This document shows positions 8,234-15,663 of a stretch of DNA of 64,000 bases, piece after piece (within the stretch, counting starts at the first letter, position 1; every line of letters begins with the position of its first letter). This DNA is from Oceanobacillus profundus (GTDB lineage Bacteria > Bacillota > Bacilli > Bacillales > Amphibacillaceae). The DNA lies in assembly GCF_003515705.1 (NCBI RefSeq), contig NZ_QWEH01000011.1:89434-153433 (forward strand). The letters are read 5' to 3'. The notes beneath the pieces are model-generated. The model saw nothing but the letters and a program-made list of their open reading frames with translations, made no database searches and had not been told where the DNA came from. A program made the position numbers and the translations under genes.

Positions 8234-8467
8234 TTAGGCAGATTTTACTTTTGATTTAACAACGGGATATCCTAAGTCTTCAATTGCCTTTTTGATATCG
8301 TTAACGGTGATCGTTTCTGAATCAAAATCTACTTTTACTTTACTGGCATTGAATAATACTTTTAAGCTATCTTGATTAACCCCATTTAATCCTTTCACCG
8401 CATTTTCAATCTTTTGCATACAAGATGGACAAGATAATGTTTCTAATTGAATAACTGCTTTTTGCAT
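8234..8467 (-). CDS. Heavy-metal-associated (CopZ-like) protein, copy B
   Basis: 77-residue HMA-domain metallochaperone, 11 substitutions from the copy at 7587-7820. Same LSCPSC metal-binding loop, same C-terminal GYPVVKSKVK tail. First gene of its transcription unit, with an FNR-box promoter at 8532-8573 and a GGAGAAAT ribosome binding site. The near-identity of the two flanking genes points to a recent tandem duplication around, or with insertion of, the RIC-like gene. Could deliver metal to the adjacent ATPase; copper versus other metals cannot be decided because the canonical Met is missing. Confidence 0.85.
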   Translation of the reverse strand: MQKAVIQLETLSCPSCMQKIENAVKGLNGVNQDSLKVLFNASKVKVDFDSETITVNDIKKAIEDLGYPVVKSKVKSA

Positions 8468-8531
8468 GAATTATTTCTCCTTTCATCTTATCTTTGACTT
8501 TTTTGTTTTCCCTCTTCTTCTTTACAATTTA

Positions 8532-8573
8532 AGTATAGCTGCGGTTCAACGAAATGAAATTGACGCAAATCAA
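8532..8573 (-). promoter_or_regulatory. FNR-box promoter of the copZ-like operon
   Basis: Minus strand: TTGATTTGCGTCAA (8573-8560), 22 bp, TATACT (8537-8532). This puts the box centre at about -41.5 from the predicted start, the class II FNR-activated geometry. The same arrangement with the same -10 hexamer stands upstream of the ATPase gene. Confidence 0.75.
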
Positions 8574-8581
8574 GTTTTAAG

Positions 8582-8627
8582 AAAAAAGTAGGGGAGTATT
8601 TTGTTCTTCCTACCTGAATACTTCCCC
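8582..8627 (-). terminator. Terminator after the P-type ATPase gene
   Basis: Minus strand GGGGAAGTA...TACTCCCC stem (one bulged A) followed by TACTTTTTTC, 34 bp after the ATPase stop. It separates the ATPase from the copZ-like unit, which has its own promoter. Confidence 0.75.
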
Positions 8628-8660
8628 TTTATCATTCGTCAAGACCGCTTTCTATTAAAT

Positions 8661-10514
8661 TTATCCTCTCAAACGGTATCGAAGCAATCTCATACCATTC
8701 AAGATGACTACTAAGATACTTGCTTCGTGAACCAACATCCCGATTGACATATTCATCCATTCACTAAATAGTAGGCTAGCAAGTAAGACTAATACCACAC
8801 CAACTGCTATGGTGATGTTCTGTTTCATGTTTCTTGAAGTTAATTTTGTTAAGCCTAATGCGTGTGGTAAACGACTAAAGTCAGAATTCATTAAAACGAC
8901 ATCCGATGTTTCAATTGCAACATCTGTTCCACTTCCCATTGCGATTCCGATATCTGCTAAGGCTAATGAAGGACTATCATTCACTCCGTCACCGACAAAG
9001 GCAATGAGTTGGCCTTTTGCTTGCATTTTTTCAATATATGCGGATTTTCCTTCTGGAAGCATATGACCGTGTGCTTCTGTTAATCCAAGTTCTCGAGCAA
9101 CTAAATCTACGGTTCCTTGGTTGTCCCCTGAAAGAACGACTAGGTTTTTGACTCCAAGTTTTTTTAGGTTTTGAAGATCTTTTTTAACACCTGGACGGAT
9201 TTGATCCCGAATACCCATCAGAACTTTTAATTCTCCGTCAACCGCAGTTAACACAAGAGAATTCCCATTTTTCTCAAAGCGTTCGACGTCTTTTTTAGCT
9301 TTTTCGCTTAATTTCACATTTTCTTTTTCCATTAAAGCTACGTTACCAACGGCTATACGATGAACACCTATTTTTGCTACAATTCCGCCACCTTTAACGA
9401 CTTCGGTTTCTTCAACAGTATAGAAAGTTGTCTCGCCAATATCCTGTAAGACAGCTTTTGCTAGTGGGTGGTCCGATTCGCGCTCCACACTTGCTAAGTA
9501 TCCTAGAATTTCTTCAGTGTTGTTGCCGTAAAATTCTTTTTCGGCAACTTCAGGGTTTCCTACTGTCAATGTTCCCGTTTTATCAAAAACGATAGTATCT
9601 ACTCTGCTAAAGTCATTGATAACTTCACTACCTTTTAGGAGGACACCATTACGTGCACCGTTTCCGATACCGGCAACGTTGGATACAGGAACCCCGATAA
9701 CTAATGCACCTGGACATCCTAAAACAAGAATCGTGATAGCTAGTTCAATATCTTTTGAGAATAGCCAAACAATAAAACCAAGGACTAAAACAGCTGGTGT
9801 ATAATATTTAGAGAATCGATCAATAAACCGCTCTGCTTCTGATTTGGAATCCTGTGCTTCTTCCACTAATTCGATAATTCTACCAAATGTTGTATCTTCC
9901 CCTACACGGTCAGATCGAATTTGAATCGTTCCATTTTCTAAGATTGTTCCCGCAAATACTTCAGAATCGACCCTTTTGCTTACTGGAACAGACTCTCCGG
10001 TAATACTTGCTTCATTGATGTGACCTTCACCTGTTAACACGGTTCCATCTACGGGGACTTTTGCACCCGTTTTGACTAATAAAATGTCACCTTCATCTAC
10101 ATCATCGACATCAACTTCTTCAAATTCTCCATTTTCCATTTGCTTTAAAGCACTTTCTGGTGCCAGCTCTGTTAATTCTTTAATGGCAGAACGTGTTTTG
10201 TTCAAGGTACGTTGCTCCAAGTAAGAACCAAATAAGAATAAGAAAGTAACGATGGCTGATTCCTCATAATTTTGAATCAATACTGCCCCAATTACTGCAA
10301 TGGTAACTAAAACATCAATACTGACAACTTTTACTTTTAATGCCTGAAAGGCTTGAATCGCAATTGGTGCTACACCAAGAATAGATGCAATGATGAGCGA
10401 CCAATTGAAAATGGCCATGTTGTCTAAGGAAAATCGTCCGAAGAATGCAAGTGCAATCAAAATTGCACTGATCAGTGTAATGGAATTCTTTTTACTTAAT
10501 ATATATCTTTGCAT
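8661..10514 (-). CDS. Heavy-metal P1B-type ATPase with CPG motif
   Basis: 617-residue metal-translocating ATPase of the inner membrane. Visible motifs: TGES (162-165, actuator), phosphorylation site DKTGT with Asp301, a DHPLAK-type nucleotide-binding HP motif (SDHPLAKAVL), and the GDGVNDSPSL hinge. The transmembrane ion-binding motif is GCPGALVIG (Cys257-Pro-Gly259) instead of CPC, CPH or SPC. The C-terminal membrane helix carries HEASILVVILN, resembling the HEG-type motif of Co/Zn/Fe-exporting P1B-4 pumps. There is no N-terminal HMA domain; separate HMA proteins are encoded next door. The ATG at 10514 follows TTGGAGGGAATCAAC; an ATG 27 bp upstream is less well placed. The gene has a class II-type FNR promoter. 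Metal specificity is unknown: Zn, Cd, Co or Fe(II) are all possible. Confidence 0.9.
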   Translation of the reverse strand: MQRYILSKKNSITLISAILIALAFFGRFSLDNMAIFNWSLIIASILGVAPIAIQAFQALKVKVVSIDVLVTIAVIGAVLIQNYEESAIVTFLFLFGSYLEQRTLNKTRSAIKELTELAPESALKQMENGEFEEVDVDDVDEGDILLVKTGAKVPVDGTVLTGEGHINEASITGESVPVSKRVDSEVFAGTILENGTIQIRSDRVGEDTTFGRIIELVEEAQDSKSEAERFIDRFSKYYTPAVLVLGFIVWLFSKDIELAITILVLGCPGALVIGVPVSNVAGIGNGARNGVLLKGSEVINDFSRVDTIVFDKTGTLTVGNPEVAEKEFYGNNTEEILGYLASVERESDHPLAKAVLQDIGETTFYTVEETEVVKGGGIVAKIGVHRIAVGNVALMEKENVKLSEKAKKDVERFEKNGNSLVLTAVDGELKVLMGIRDQIRPGVKKDLQNLKKLGVKNLVVLSGDNQGTVDLVARELGLTEAHGHMLPEGKSAYIEKMQAKGQLIAFVGDGVNDSPSLALADIGIAMGSGTDVAIETSDVVLMNSDFSRLPHALGLTKLTSRNMKQNITIAVGVVLVLLASLLFSEWMNMSIGMLVHEASILVVILNGMRLLRYRLRG

Positions 10515-10564
10515 GTTGATTCCCTCCAATTTCATTTTCATTTGTATTCCTTGTTGATGACTCT

Positions 10565-10606
10565 AGTATAGGATGTTTCTATGAAATAAAAATTGATTAG
10601 GATCAA
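10565..10606 (-). promoter_or_regulatory. FNR-box promoter of the P-type ATPase
   Basis: Minus strand: TTGATCCTAATCAA (10606-10593), a perfect TTGAT-N4-ATCAA palindrome, then 22 bp and TATACT (10570-10565). Geometry identical to the promoter at 8532-8573, so both units are probably under the adjacent FNR-type regulator. Confidence 0.8.
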
Positions 10607-10772
10607 GTTCTATTGTAAAAGTGAAAAATTATAAAAGAACAGCAAAACAAATCCAACTGTTTTACTGAATAACTGAATAACTCTTATATATTATCGAACA
10701 TACAATCAAAAAAAATCATTATATTGTACATTCTTTATTCAGCAGGCTTTAGAAAAGCATTATAAACTGCAA

Positions 10773-12654
10773 ATCGAGTAGGAGGGGGTGACTAACCCCC
10801 GACCTCTCACACCACCGTACGTACGGTTCCGTATACGGCGGTTTCATTTAGGTCCAACGCATGGTCTGATATCGCTTGGATAGACTCTTCAACCCTTGCT
10901 CTAACCAATATTGGTTGCCAAGGGCTCTAGACAAGATGGGGCTCTTGGCTATACGCCAATATGCCTTCCTTGAATTTGCCCATTCCCACGCTTTTCCTTT
11001 CTTAATTCCAAGTTTCATGAGATTCTTGTATTTTGTTTTGACTTTCTTCCATTCCTTCCAGCGTATCATTCGAAGTCTTCTTCTTATCCAGCCATCTAGA
11101 GCTTCAAATATGGTAGGTGTTTCTGCTAGCTGATAATAACCAAGCCAGCCTACTAAATATCGATTTAGCTTTTCGATTCTATCCCTCATATTCATAGATC
11201 TCTTTCTGGAGGTTAGTTCTCTGACACGGTGTTTAAACCGTTTGATACTCTCTTTAGAGACCCGAATCTTTGGGTTCACCTTATGGAAAGTGAAAGAAAA
11301 TCCAAGGAATTTACGTTTCCATGGGCGGTCTACTGCACTTTTCTGTTCATTTACTTTTAACTTTAGTTTTCCTTCGATAAATTCAGTAATACTTTTCATC
11401 ACTCGTAAACCAGCTCTCCTGGAACGGACATAGATATTACAGTCATCCGCATAACGGACGAAGCGAAGTCCTCTTTTCTCTAATTCCTTGTCTAGTTCAT
11501 CTAAAACAATATTAGAAAGTAGTGGACTTAATGGTCCACCTTGAGGTGCTCCTTCCATGTTCGGCTGTACAATCCCACCGTCCATAATACCAGCTTGGAG
11601 ATATCTGCGAATCAGTTTAAGCACTCTCGCGTCTTTGACTCGTTGGCTCAACGTTCGCATTAATCTGTCGTGATGTACTTTATCAAAGAATTTCTCTAAA
11701 TCCATATCGATAACCCACCGATAGCCATCTTTGATATAGCTTCTTGCTTCTCTTACTGCGTCGTGGCCTCGTCTATTTGGACGAAAACCATAACTGTGCT
11801 CTGAGAAGGTTGGGTCATAAATGGTTGTAAGAACCTGTGCGATTGCTTGTTGGATGAATCGGTCTAACACGGTAGGAATTCCTAGCTTCCTCATTCCGCC
11901 GTTTGGTTTCGGGATTTCGACACGACGAACGGGTTGAGGATAGTAGGTACCTTCTTCGAGTTGTCCTCGAATGGAAGTCCAGTGTTCCATGATATGCGCT
12001 CGTAGGTTTTGTACAGGCATCTCATCCACACCATGACTTCCTTTATTTCGCTCAACACGTTTAAGTGCGAGTATTAGGTTTTCCCGTGATAGAATTCTTT
12101 CCAACATGATATCTTACTCCTACGTGAATTGTTCCTTCTTCTTGTGTGGCAATAACTTTCAGCCCTTCTAATGTCCCCCGCGGGATTCACCGTTTCCTCC
12201 ACTAGGAAGGTTTACATGTTTCTGCTTCATCAAGTTTTGCGTACGCAAAGCGACAATTCTTCTTAAATGATTCAGCCCTTCCTAGATATCCTAGAAATAT
12301 CTAGTACTACGGCTTCGGCTGACTTCTGATAGTTCAGCGAACACTTACATGTTCGGTTACGGCGTGTGCACCGCATTTCTATCAGACCTCCCAGGGTAAG
12401 CACACATTCTTCCTCTCCATGTCCCCACTTCATTTACTTTGTATACCCTTTGGCAGTAAGGGTTTTAGTTTGTAATGCAACCTCACCCAAGTATACCTAG
12501 CCTGATGAAGTTCGTGTTCCTAAGGGCGGAGATTTGCCGCCGACTTCCTTCAGATTCTGGGTCGCCCCAGACACCCTTGTCTTAAGCTAACCACTACTAC
12601 TGCCTTCGTGGCTCGGGACTTCAACCCTAAAGAATGTGTGCATGCCTGGCACAC
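10773..12654 (-). mobile_element. Group IIC intron (full length, about 1.9 kb)
   Basis: The minus-strand element begins GTGTGCC (12654), the group IIC consensus 5' end, and runs through structured domain I (CTTAAGACAAGGGTGTC, GGAATCTGAAGGAAG-like blocks) into the maturase gene. It ends with a domain V/VI region containing CCGCCGTATACGGAAC, GTACGTACGGTGGTGTGAGAGG, the D6 hairpin GGGGGTTAGTCACCCCC, and the terminus CCTACTCGAT (10773). These blocks resemble the O. iheyensis group IIC intron. It is inserted directly after a transcription terminator hairpin (12657-12689), the known target preference of this class. The 741 bp upstream of the maturase ORF are intron RNA, not empty sequence. Ends are placed by consensus to within a few bases. 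Confidence 0.9.
10848..12107 (-). CDS. ltrA: Group II intron reverse transcriptase/maturase (LtrA family)
   Basis: 419-residue intron-encoded protein. RT domain motifs run from GVDEM (RT1), IPKPNGGMRKLGIP, SYGFRPNRRGHDAV, DMDLEKFFDKVHHDRLM and GAPQGGPLSPLLSNI to the catalytic YADD at 219-222. The thumb/maturase domain X follows (about 300-380), ending AKSPILSRALGNQYWLEQGL. No C-terminal endonuclease domain is present, as expected for class C introns. It promotes splicing and reverse transcription/retrohoming of its host intron. The reading frame is intact, so the element may be active. Start ATG has GTAGGAGTAAGATATC upstream. Confidence 0.95.
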   Translation of the reverse strand: MLERILSRENLILALKRVERNKGSHGVDEMPVQNLRAHIMEHWTSIRGQLEEGTYYPQPVRRVEIPKPNGGMRKLGIPTVLDRFIQQAIAQVLTTIYDPTFSEHSYGFRPNRRGHDAVREARSYIKDGYRWVIDMDLEKFFDKVHHDRLMRTLSQRVKDARVLKLIRRYLQAGIMDGGIVQPNMEGAPQGGPLSPLLSNIVLDELDKELEKRGLRFVRYADDCNIYVRSRRAGLRVMKSITEFIEGKLKLKVNEQKSAVDRPWKRKFLGFSFTFHKVNPKIRVSKESIKRFKHRVRELTSRKRSMNMRDRIEKLNRYLVGWLGYYQLAETPTIFEALDGWIRRRLRMIRWKEWKKVKTKYKNLMKLGIKKGKAWEWANSRKAYWRIAKSPILSRALGNQYWLEQGLKSLSKRYQTMRWT

Positions 12655-12656
12655 AC

Positions 12657-12689
12657 TAAAACGCTCAGAAAATATTCTGAGCGTTTTTA
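12657..12689. terminator. Terminator hairpin at the intron target
   Basis: Stem ACGCTCAGAA/TTCTGAGCGT flanked by A- and T-runs, so it can work in both directions. On the minus strand it immediately precedes the intron 5' end, i.e. it is the target structure of the IIC intron. No obvious minus-strand gene ends right before it. Confidence 0.8.
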
Positions 12690-12711
12690 TCTTAATATTT
12701 AATTTTTCTTC

Positions 12712-12788
12712 TTCAACTAAACTGCCACTTACCTCAATGTCGCTTCTTTCGCTAATGCACCCATTAGTTTAAGTACATTTGTTCACAA
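12712..12788. repeat. Dispersed element, copy B
   Basis: Starts TTCAACTAAACTGCC and ends ATGCACCCATTAGTTTAAGTAC followed by GTTCACAA. The ends match copy A (6417-6514) and copy C (13139-13180), while the interiors differ. The outer sequences AACTAA and TTAGTT are inverted relative to each other. Confidence 0.5.
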
Positions 12789-12883
12789 GTTTAAAGTTTT
12801 TAGAACCTGCCTGTTATTTTTTGAGTATAAGTTTAAATGCCGTTACAAATAATACCCCTATAACAAATGAGGGGGTTAATAAA

Positions 12884-13087
12884 ATGGAAGAAGCACCTAC
12901 AAGTAATAATGGAATGAACACAAGCAATAATGGAATGAGTACATCTAATAAGATAAACCTTTCAGGTCTTGGTGTTGGAGCAATTGTACTAACCACTGTT
13001 TATACGGCGGTTTTGGCTTCACAGTTAATGGCTACCAAGCATAAAGTCGATTACCTTTATTACAAAGAATTAACACAAAATAAATAG
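12884..13087 (+). CDS. Small single-pass membrane protein, hypothetical
   Basis: 67-residue protein not recognised as a known family. The N-terminus is a Ser/Asn/Thr-rich low-complexity stretch with an imperfect repeat (TSNNGM, NTSNNGM, STSNK, residues 6-24). One hydrophobic segment follows (about 28-50, LGVGAIVLTTVYTAVLASQL) and then a charged tail ending YYKELTQNK. The ATG at 12884 is preceded by GAGGGGGTTAATAAA, a strong ribosome binding site; longer in-frame starts lack one. Its own terminator follows at 13096. It lies between two copies of a dispersed element (12712 and 13139), so it might travel with them. Confidence 0.6.
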   Translation: MEEAPTSNNGMNTSNNGMSTSNKINLSGLGVGAIVLTTVYTAVLASQLMATKHKVDYLYYKELTQNK

Positions 13088-13095
13088 CTAATTAT

Positions 13096-13124
13096 AGACG
13101 GTGCGTTTTCACCGTCTTTTATTT
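13096..13124 (+). terminator. Terminator of the small membrane protein gene
   Basis: AGACGGTG-CGTTTT-CACCGTCT stem followed by TTTATTTAT, 8 bp after the stop codon. Confidence 0.8.
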
Positions 13125-13138
13125 ATATAAAACAGAAT

Positions 13139-13180
13139 TTGAACTAACCTGCCCGTTAGTTTAAGTGTATTTATTCACAA
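13139..13180. repeat. Dispersed element, copy C (short)
   Basis: TTGAACTAACCTGCCCGTTAGTTTAAGTG followed by TTATTCACAA. It looks like the two ends of copies A and B joined directly; AACTAAC and GTTAGTT form a 7-bp hairpin. Confidence 0.5.
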
Positions 13181-13222
13181 TAACTTTCCAAAATAATCAA
13201 ACAACTAATGTTATTATAACAA

Positions 13223-13314
13223 AAAACTCGTCTAAAATAAGACGAGTTTTATCAGTCAATTCATTAGTCAACTTTAATTCATTTGAGGTGTATTTTTTGA
13301 ATTTACACCTCAAA
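13223..13314. terminator. Two inverted repeats downstream of purU
   Basis: First, AAAACTCGTCT/AGACGAGTTTT (13223-13250), a bidirectional terminator with A/T-runs on both sides. Second, TTTGAGGTGTA/TACACCTCAAA (13282-13314), an 11-bp perfect stem without a T-run. Together they end the purU transcript on the minus strand. Confidence 0.6.
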
Positions 13315-13343
13315 ATGGAACCCTATCAGAACTGGCCCTTTGA

Positions 13344-14243
13344 TTAAAATACTATTGTTTTATTTTTATAGACAAGGATGCGGTCTTCGAGATGCCATTT
13401 TACTGCTCGAGCTAGTACACTTCGCTCAATGGATTGGCCAATTTTTTTCATATCATCTCCATTATCACGGTGATCGACTCTGCCAATATTCTGTTCGATA
13501 ATTGGCCCCTCATCCAAATCATTCGTTACATAATGTGATGTCGCACCAATCATTTTCACTCCACGCTGATAAGCACGCTCATATGGTTTCGCCCCAATAA
13601 AAGCTGGTAAAAATGAATGATGGATATTAATAATACGGTTTTCATAATGCCCTACAAAATCTGGTGTCAAAATCTGCATATAACGTGCAAGCACAATTAA
13701 ATCGACTTCATATTGTTCAAGCAATTGCTTCTGTTTTTCTTCCACCTGATGACGTATTTCCTTATTCGCTGGTATATAATAAAATGGAATGCCCAGCGAT
13801 TCGACCATCTCACGAGCAGTCTCATGATTACTTATCACAAGTGCAATGTTTGCCATTAGATCGCCACTTTGCCATTCCCAAAGGAGCTCTAATAAGCAGT
13901 GCGGTTCATTCGAGACAAATATCGCCATGTTTTTAATATCACGAACATACATGATTTTCCATTCCATATTGAATTTCTCTGCAATTGGAAGAAACGTTGT
14001 CTCCAGTTTCCCCATTTGCCCTTTTAAATCAGGACATTCGAACTCGATCCGAATAAAAAATTCCCCACCTTCAGGGTTCATCGTAAACTGATCAGATGCG
14101 ACAATATTGGCATTGTGCTCATAAAGGAACTTTGAAACTGCCGCCACAATACCAGGTTGATCTGGACATTTAATTAAAAACCGAGCACGATTGTCATTTT
14201 GTTTTTGAAACGCTTGTATTTTACCTTCCGAATAACTGTTCAT
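13344..14243 (-). CDS. purU: Formyltetrahydrofolate deformylase PurU
   Basis: Hydrolyses 10-formyl-THF to formate and THF, balancing the one-carbon pool. An N-terminal ACT domain starts ARFLIKCPDQPGIVAAVSKFL (about residues 20-100). The C-terminal formyltransferase-like domain includes ARYMQILTP, the catalytic IINIHHSFLPAF (Asn/His/Ser region) and GATSHYVTNDLDEGPII, where the conserved Asp is present. Length of about 300 matches bacillar PurU (YkkE). The ATG at 14243 has GAGGGGAATAGGA upstream. It may be co-transcribed with the oxidoreductase gene 105 bp upstream, since no clear terminator separates them. It links loosely with the formate genes at 56-60 kb. Confidence 0.93.
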   Translation of the reverse strand: MNSYSEGKIQAFQKQNDNRARFLIKCPDQPGIVAAVSKFLYEHNANIVASDQFTMNPEGGEFFIRIEFECPDLKGQMGKLETTFLPIAEKFNMEWKIMYVRDIKNMAIFVSNEPHCLLELLWEWQSGDLMANIALVISNHETAREMVESLGIPFYYIPANKEIRHQVEEKQKQLLEQYEVDLIVLARYMQILTPDFVGHYENRIINIHHSFLPAFIGAKPYERAYQRGVKMIGATSHYVTNDLDEGPIIEQNIGRVDHRDNGDDMKKIGQSIERSVLARAVKWHLEDRILVYKNKTIVF

Positions 14244-14348
14244 TCCTATTCCCCTCATTTTTCGAATATCATTTTACTTTAGGCAATTGATTGGAAACAG
14301 TCAAGTATTATCTATATTTTGCAATTCAACAAAGACATCCTACGCTTT

Positions 14349-15332
14349 TTAACGTAAATCTGCATCAAAGACAATTTCTGCGTCTTTTCTCGCTGCCTCC
14401 AGTACTTCAACAACTGACTTTGTATAATCAAGCAACGCATAGCATTTTTCAAAATCCTTTGCAGCAAAAATTTTCTGCATCTCAGCCACCTCATAATAAA
14501 GGCGATTTTCATTTGTTTGTGTATTGAGCTTTATTTCGCGATTTTCCTTCATAATCATAACCTCTTGACAACCATTCGCACCGTTTACTACGTTCAAATA
14601 TCCTTTTTCGCCTTGAATCATTGCAAAATTCATACTTTGTGTATCTTTCGCACCGACGCACTCTGCAATAAAGTTCGGATAGGACAGTACCGCAACACCA
14701 GATGTATCAATTCCATTTCCATGTTTATTTGCTGTGTAGCTAACTTTTTCCGGTTTTCCAAACAGATTCATTACAAAGTGCAGATTATATACATTGATAT
14801 CTACCAAAGCACCTCCGGAAAATTTCGGACTAAAAATGTTTGGTGTTTCTCCATTTAATAATACTTCATATCTGCTTGAGAACTGACTGTAGTTACATTG
14901 AATGAACTTAATTGCACCAAGACTAGCGATATGCTCTTTCACTAATTTATAATTTGGCATATGGATCGTGGAAATTGCTTCAAAAAGCATCCGTTGTTTT
15001 TGTTTTGCCAGTTCAATTAATTGTTCGGTTTCACGTATGGTCGATGTAAAAGGTTTTTCACAGATTACGTGCTTACCGTGTTGTAATGCAAGATATGCCT
15101 GTTCAAAATGCAAGCTATTTGGTGATGCAATATAAACAAAATCAATAGCAGAATCACGCATCATTTCATTTAAATCAGTATAAATAGCAGAAACATCAAA
15201 TTTATCTGCCAGAGCTTGTGCTGATTCTTCTTTCCTTGAATACACAGCAACACATCTAGCTCCATCAACTTCACGAACAGCGGATAGAAATAATTCCACG
15301 ATCCTTCCCGTTCCGATTGTAGCAATGTTCAT
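14349..15332 (-). CDS. Gfo/Idh/MocA family oxidoreductase
   Basis: NAD(P)-dependent oxidoreductase, 327 residues. The N-terminal Rossmann fold starts MNIATIGTGRIVELFL (GxGxxG variant), with IYTDLNEMMRDSAIDFVYIASPNSLH and the hallmark CEKPFTST (Lys of the EKP motif) near residues 91-98. The C-terminal alpha/beta substrate domain contains GGALVDINVYNLHFV with the usual Asp/His pair. Acts in the cytosol on a sugar, cyclitol or similar polyol; the substrate cannot be read from this sequence. ATG at 15332 follows GAGGGA at 9 nt. Its downstream neighbour is purU. Confidence 0.85.
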   Translation of the reverse strand: MNIATIGTGRIVELFLSAVREVDGARCVAVYSRKEESAQALADKFDVSAIYTDLNEMMRDSAIDFVYIASPNSLHFEQAYLALQHGKHVICEKPFTSTIRETEQLIELAKQKQRMLFEAISTIHMPNYKLVKEHIASLGAIKFIQCNYSQFSSRYEVLLNGETPNIFSPKFSGGALVDINVYNLHFVMNLFGKPEKVSYTANKHGNGIDTSGVAVLSYPNFIAECVGAKDTQSMNFAMIQGEKGYLNVVNGANGCQEVMIMKENREIKLNTQTNENRLYYEVAEMQKIFAAKDFEKCYALLDYTKSVVEVLEAARKDAEIVFDADLR

Positions 15333-15463
15333 ATGTAACACTCCCTCAAAATTCTATAGTCCAACCTATTTTAGCATGGAATGTTCGATACTTGCAGTTT
15401 CTCTCGCTAAATGAAATTTTTATCCTAAAAGAGATTGTTCAAAAAGTTCACCAGGATCACATA

Positions 15464-15504
15464 TTAAAAAGACTGCTCCTAAATTTAATCAGGAACAGTC
15501 TTTT
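15464..15504 (-). terminator. Terminator after the 41-residue ORF
   Basis: Minus strand AAAAGACTGTTCCT...AGGAGCAGTCTTTTTAA, with one mismatch in the stem and a T-run. Confidence 0.75.
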
Positions 15505-15508
15505 CTTT

Positions 15509-15634
15509 TTACAAATATTTATTTAAGCTAAAATACTCTTTTACCGCTTGAACCGTTTCTATACCCTGGTAGAAAAACACAGACAAAGCAGTTAGAGAAA
15601 AGAACCCTAATATGACAAATCGTATCCACATCAT
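15509..15634 (-). CDS. Small single-pass membrane protein (41 residues)
   Basis: Short gene starting MMWIRFVILGFFSLTALSVF: one transmembrane helix from about residue 4 to 22, then a charged tail ending EYFSLNKYL. The ribosome binding site AAAGGAGG lies 8 nt before the ATG at 15634 (a nearer ATG at 15640 is only 2 nt away). A strong terminator follows at once. It lies 29 bp downstream of another small membrane protein gene on the same strand, so the two probably form an operon. Family not recognised. Confidence 0.6.
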   Translation of the reverse strand: MMWIRFVILGFFSLTALSVFFYQGIETVQAVKEYFSLNKYL

Positions 15635-15663
15635 GAACATAGCCTCCTTTTAATTAAATTGAT

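Noticed and set aside
10848..12107. Retron or DGR reverse transcriptase
   Set aside because: The RT is a group II maturase with domain X, and the surrounding sequence matches group IIC intron ends and domain V/VI.
12120..12640. Gene-free 500-bp stretch upstream of the maturase
   Set aside because: Not empty: it is the structured 5' part (domains I-IV) of the group IIC intron.
12814..12996. Minus-strand membrane ORF of 60 residues
   Set aside because: Lies opposite the 67-residue gene that has a strong ribosome binding site and terminator; no site of its own.
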